From positions 1 through 8,000 of the forward strand of contig JAEZKH010000239.1 in the NCBI GenBank assembly GCA_023415515.1: a stretch of DNA of 8,000 nt. The letters are read 5' to 3'. Under the pieces are notes generated by a model, which was not told the origin of the DNA, made no database searches, and saw only the letters and a list, made by a program, of their open reading frames with translations. This document shows, piece after piece, positions 6,389 through 8,000 of this stretch; position 1 is the first letter of the stretch, and every line of letters starts with the position of its first letter. The translations under genes and the position numbers were made by a program. Origin of the DNA: Actinomycetes bacterium (GTDB lineage: Bacteria; Actinomycetota; Actinomycetes; Mycobacteriales; Mycobacteriaceae).

Positions 6389-6435
6389 GTGGCCTCCTCG
6401 GTTGCGGGGATACTTATGTTACTTTCAGTTACGTA
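6389..6435. promoter_or_regulatory. Divergent promoter region with probable TetR operator
   Basis: This 47-bp gap separates the two divergent start codons. The stretch 6411-6436 is AT-rich within GC-rich surroundings. It holds a direct repeat GTTAC (6418-6422 and 6428-6432) spaced exactly 10 bp, so one helical turn, and a perfect 8-bp palindrome TTACGTAA (6429-6436) that runs into the tetR ATG. Possible -10 elements of the TANNNT type are TATGTT (plus, 6415-6420) and TAACAT (minus, 6416-6421), which overlap. No good -35 was seen for either. Overlap of the -10s and repeats would let one bound TetR dimer silence both directions. This is inference from layout. Confidence 0.5.
6393..6399 (-). promoter_or_regulatory. 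Strong ribosome binding site of the sulfotransferase gene
   Basis: GAGGAGG on the minus strand lies 4 nt before the sulfotransferase ATG. It is the best Shine-Dalgarno sequence in the window. The divergent tetR gene has none, which suggests that tetR mRNA is leaderless or nearly so and weakly translated in comparison. Confidence 0.65.
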
Positions 6436-7011
6436 ATGACGACAGACCTCGGTCGCCCCCGCGATCCGCGCATCGACGACGCGGTGCTGCACGCCACCGT
6501 CGAACTGCTGGGGTCGGCGGGTTATGCGGACCTGTCCGTCGACGCGATCGCCAAACGGGCGGGCACCAGCAAGCCCGCGATCTACCGCCGCTGGCCGAGC
6601 AAGGCGCACCTGGTGCACGAGGCCGTCTTCCCGATCTCCGAGGCCACCGAACTGCCCGACACCGGGTCACTGATCGGTGACGTCCGCGAGATGGTGCGAC
6701 GGTCGACCGCCGTGCTGACCGCCCCCGCCGCCAGGGCCGCCATGCCCGGACTGCTCGCGGAGATGGCCACCGACCCGGCGTTGCACGCCAAGCTGCTCCA
6801 CCGGTTCGGCGACGTCACCTCCCGCGGCATGACCGAACGCCTCGCCGCCGCCGCGCGCCGCGGTGACGTGCGACGCGACGTCACGGCCGCCGACCTGATC
6901 GAAGCGATCGCGGGCATGGCGCTGATGGCGATCATCACGCGCAACCACGCGCTCGACGACGCATGGGTGAGCCGCACCGCCACCCTGATCACGAGAGGAA
7001 TCAGCGCATGA
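6436..7011 (+). CDS. TetR/AcrR family transcriptional regulator
   Basis: This 191-residue regulator has an N-terminal TetR DNA-binding domain at about residues 13-60. The helix-turn-helix is SVDAIAKRAGTSKPAIYRRW (34-53), followed by PSKAHLV, a near-consensus TetR N-terminal signature. The C-terminal part (about 75-190) is all-helical and resembles the TetR_C_11-type ligand-binding domain common in actinobacteria, including AARAAMPGLLAEMATDPAL (98-116) and the RRGDVRRDVTAADLIEAIAG stretch (141-160). ATG 6436-6438 has no Shine-Dalgarno sequence, and the putative operator and -10 lie within 25 bp of it, consistent with leaderless or near-leaderless mRNA. It overlaps the downstream DUF1214 gene by 4 bp (ATGA), so the two are made together. 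It probably represses its own operon and the divergent sulfotransferase gene. The inducer is unknown. Confidence 0.95.
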   Translation: MTTDLGRPRDPRIDDAVLHATVELLGSAGYADLSVDAIAKRAGTSKPAIYRRWPSKAHLVHEAVFPISEATELPDTGSLIGDVREMVRRSTAVLTAPAARAAMPGLLAEMATDPALHAKLLHRFGDVTSRGMTERLAAAARRGDVRRDVTAADLIEAIAGMALMAIITRNHALDDAWVSRTATLITRGISA

Positions 7012-8000
7012 CGCAGGAACACCAGTCGACGGTGGCGTGGCGGGAATTGCTGGAAACCCTTGGCGGCCTTGACACCTCGTTCCTCGAAGGAGATCGCGCC
7101 GTCACCGACGATCGGCACGTCGCCGACGGCTACCGGATGCTCGCGACGACGCTCGGCGTCGCCTTCGACACCTATCTTTTCGCCGACCCGAGCAGGCCGC
7201 GTTGGGTCGAGGTCAATTCGCCGCACCGACAGGACCGCCGCTGGGGCGGTGACAACACCGACGCCTACTACTTCATGTGCCCGGTCGACCCGAAGCGGCG
7301 CTATCGCATCAGCGGCAACAGGGGCGACAGCGTCTACTTCTCGGTGACCGCGTACAACGAGCCGTCACCGGGCGCCTGGTCGGACCGGATCGTCGCGATC
7401 GTCCGCGACGACGATCTCGACAGCTCGGGCGCCATGGATGCCGACGGGAACTTCTCGTTCGAGATCGGGCCGACGCCCGACGCGGCCGTGTTGATGACCC
7501 GTGACTATCAGGCCGACCCGCGGTCCGGGCGACCCGTCAGCTGGCACATCGAGGCGCTCGACGAGCCGGACCCGTTCCGCCACGGCGACGAGGAGACGGC
7601 CGCGGCGCTGCGGGCCAGTGCGGCGTGGATGCGCACCATGTTCGCGATCCTGCCGCTGTCGGTCGGCGCCCGTGCGGACGACGCCCGCACTCGAGGGCAC
7701 GAGATCTCGCAGGCCGCGAACGAGTTCGCCGCCTCGTATCAGGTACCCGACTCGAACTTCGGCTGGTCGGCACGCGATGCCTGCTATGCCTACGGCAGCT
7801 TCGTGCTCTCCGACGACGAGGCGCTGGTCATCACCCACCGGCCGCCCGAGTGCCGATTCTGGAACCTGGTGGTGTGGAACCAGTTCATGGCCACCCCCGG
7901 CGTCAGCGACGCGCGCAGTTCCGTCAACGGCCACAGTGCGGTGCCGAACGCCGACGGGTCGGTGACCGTCGTCCTGTCACGCGGGACGACGGCGCATCCC
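7008..8000 (+). CDS. DUF1214-type protein (3' end outside window)
   Basis: This frame stays open for 331 codons to the window edge. It starts at ATG 7008-7010, overlapping the tetR stop, with AGAGGAA (6994-7000) 7 nt before it. The C-terminal part visible (about 250-331) matches the DUF1214 pattern: GWSARDACYAYGSF, then PPECRFWNLVVWNQF, RSSVNGHS, and NADGSVTVVLS (314-324). An earlier stretch (85-155: DAYYFMCPVDPKRRYRISGN, SVYFSVTAYNE, DADGNFSFEIG) has the same order of elements, which suggests two related beta-rich domains. No signal peptide or TM segment is visible. The family has no established biochemical role. Coupling to tetR and divergence from a sulfotransferase suggest involvement in the same pathway. 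The usual family end (an NWLP-like motif) would be expected a few tens of residues past the window edge. Confidence 0.85.
   Translation, partial: MTQEHQSTVAWRELLETLGGLDTSFLEGDRAVTDDRHVADGYRMLATTLGVAFDTYLFADPSRPRWVEVNSPHRQDRRWGGDNTDAYYFMCPVDPKRRYRISGNRGDSVYFSVTAYNEPSPGAWSDRIVAIVRDDDLDSSGAMDADGNFSFEIGPTPDAAVLMTRDYQADPRSGRPVSWHIEALDEPDPFRHGDEETAAALRASAAWMRTMFAILPLSVGARADDARTRGHEISQAANEFAASYQVPDSNFGWSARDACYAYGSFVLSDDEALVITHRPPECRFWNLVVWNQFMATPGVSDARSSVNGHSAVPNADGSVTVVLSRGTTAHP

Noticed and set aside
6582..7226. Minus-strand open frame of 214 codons across tetR and the DUF1214 start
   Set aside because: It is antisense to a canonical TetR protein and crosses the coupled junction. Its composition is that of a shadow frame.

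Overview
The window is GC-rich, with strongly G/C-biased third codon positions, frequent GTG starts, 4-bp start/stop overlaps and one TetR-type gene with almost no room for a leader. Together with a mycobacterial-style sulfotransferase and a DUF1214 protein, this points to a high-GC actinobacterium, most likely a Mycobacterium/Mycolicibacterium or a close relative. That assignment is inference from sequence style, not a match to a known genome. No RNA genes, insertion sequences or CRISPR arrays were seen.

Region 1 (about 1-4877, minus strand) is a tightly packed six-gene operon, read right to left: a MoxR-type AAA+ ATPase, a DUF58 protein, a small one-TM protein, two membrane-anchored vWA-like proteins, and a one-TM protein with TPR-like helices that runs off the left edge. 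After the first junction (9 nt gap) every gene overlaps the next by 4-11 bp. The composition matches the MoxR/DUF58/vWA chaperone-like systems (Bat, and mxaR-S-A-C-K-L of methanol dehydrogenase clusters). The ATPase would power remodelling or metal/cofactor loading of a client carried out by the membrane-anchored partners. Metal-site (MIDAS) residues are partly or wholly missing in the DUF58 protein and both vWA proteins. The client is not in the window.

Region 2 (4878-5137) is a 260-bp non-coding gap upstream of moxR. It contains a long imperfect inverted repeat (5059-5130) just after the sulfotransferase stop codon. No convincing sigma promoter was found.

Region 3 (5138-8000) is a divergent module: a PAPS-dependent-type sulfotransferase on the minus strand, and a TetR regulator on the plus strand translationally coupled to a DUF1214-type protein that runs off the right edge. 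Their shared 47-bp intergenic region carries an AT-rich, repeat-containing stretch that probably holds the promoters and a TetR operator. The module looks like a small regulated pathway acting on an unknown hydroxylated substrate.
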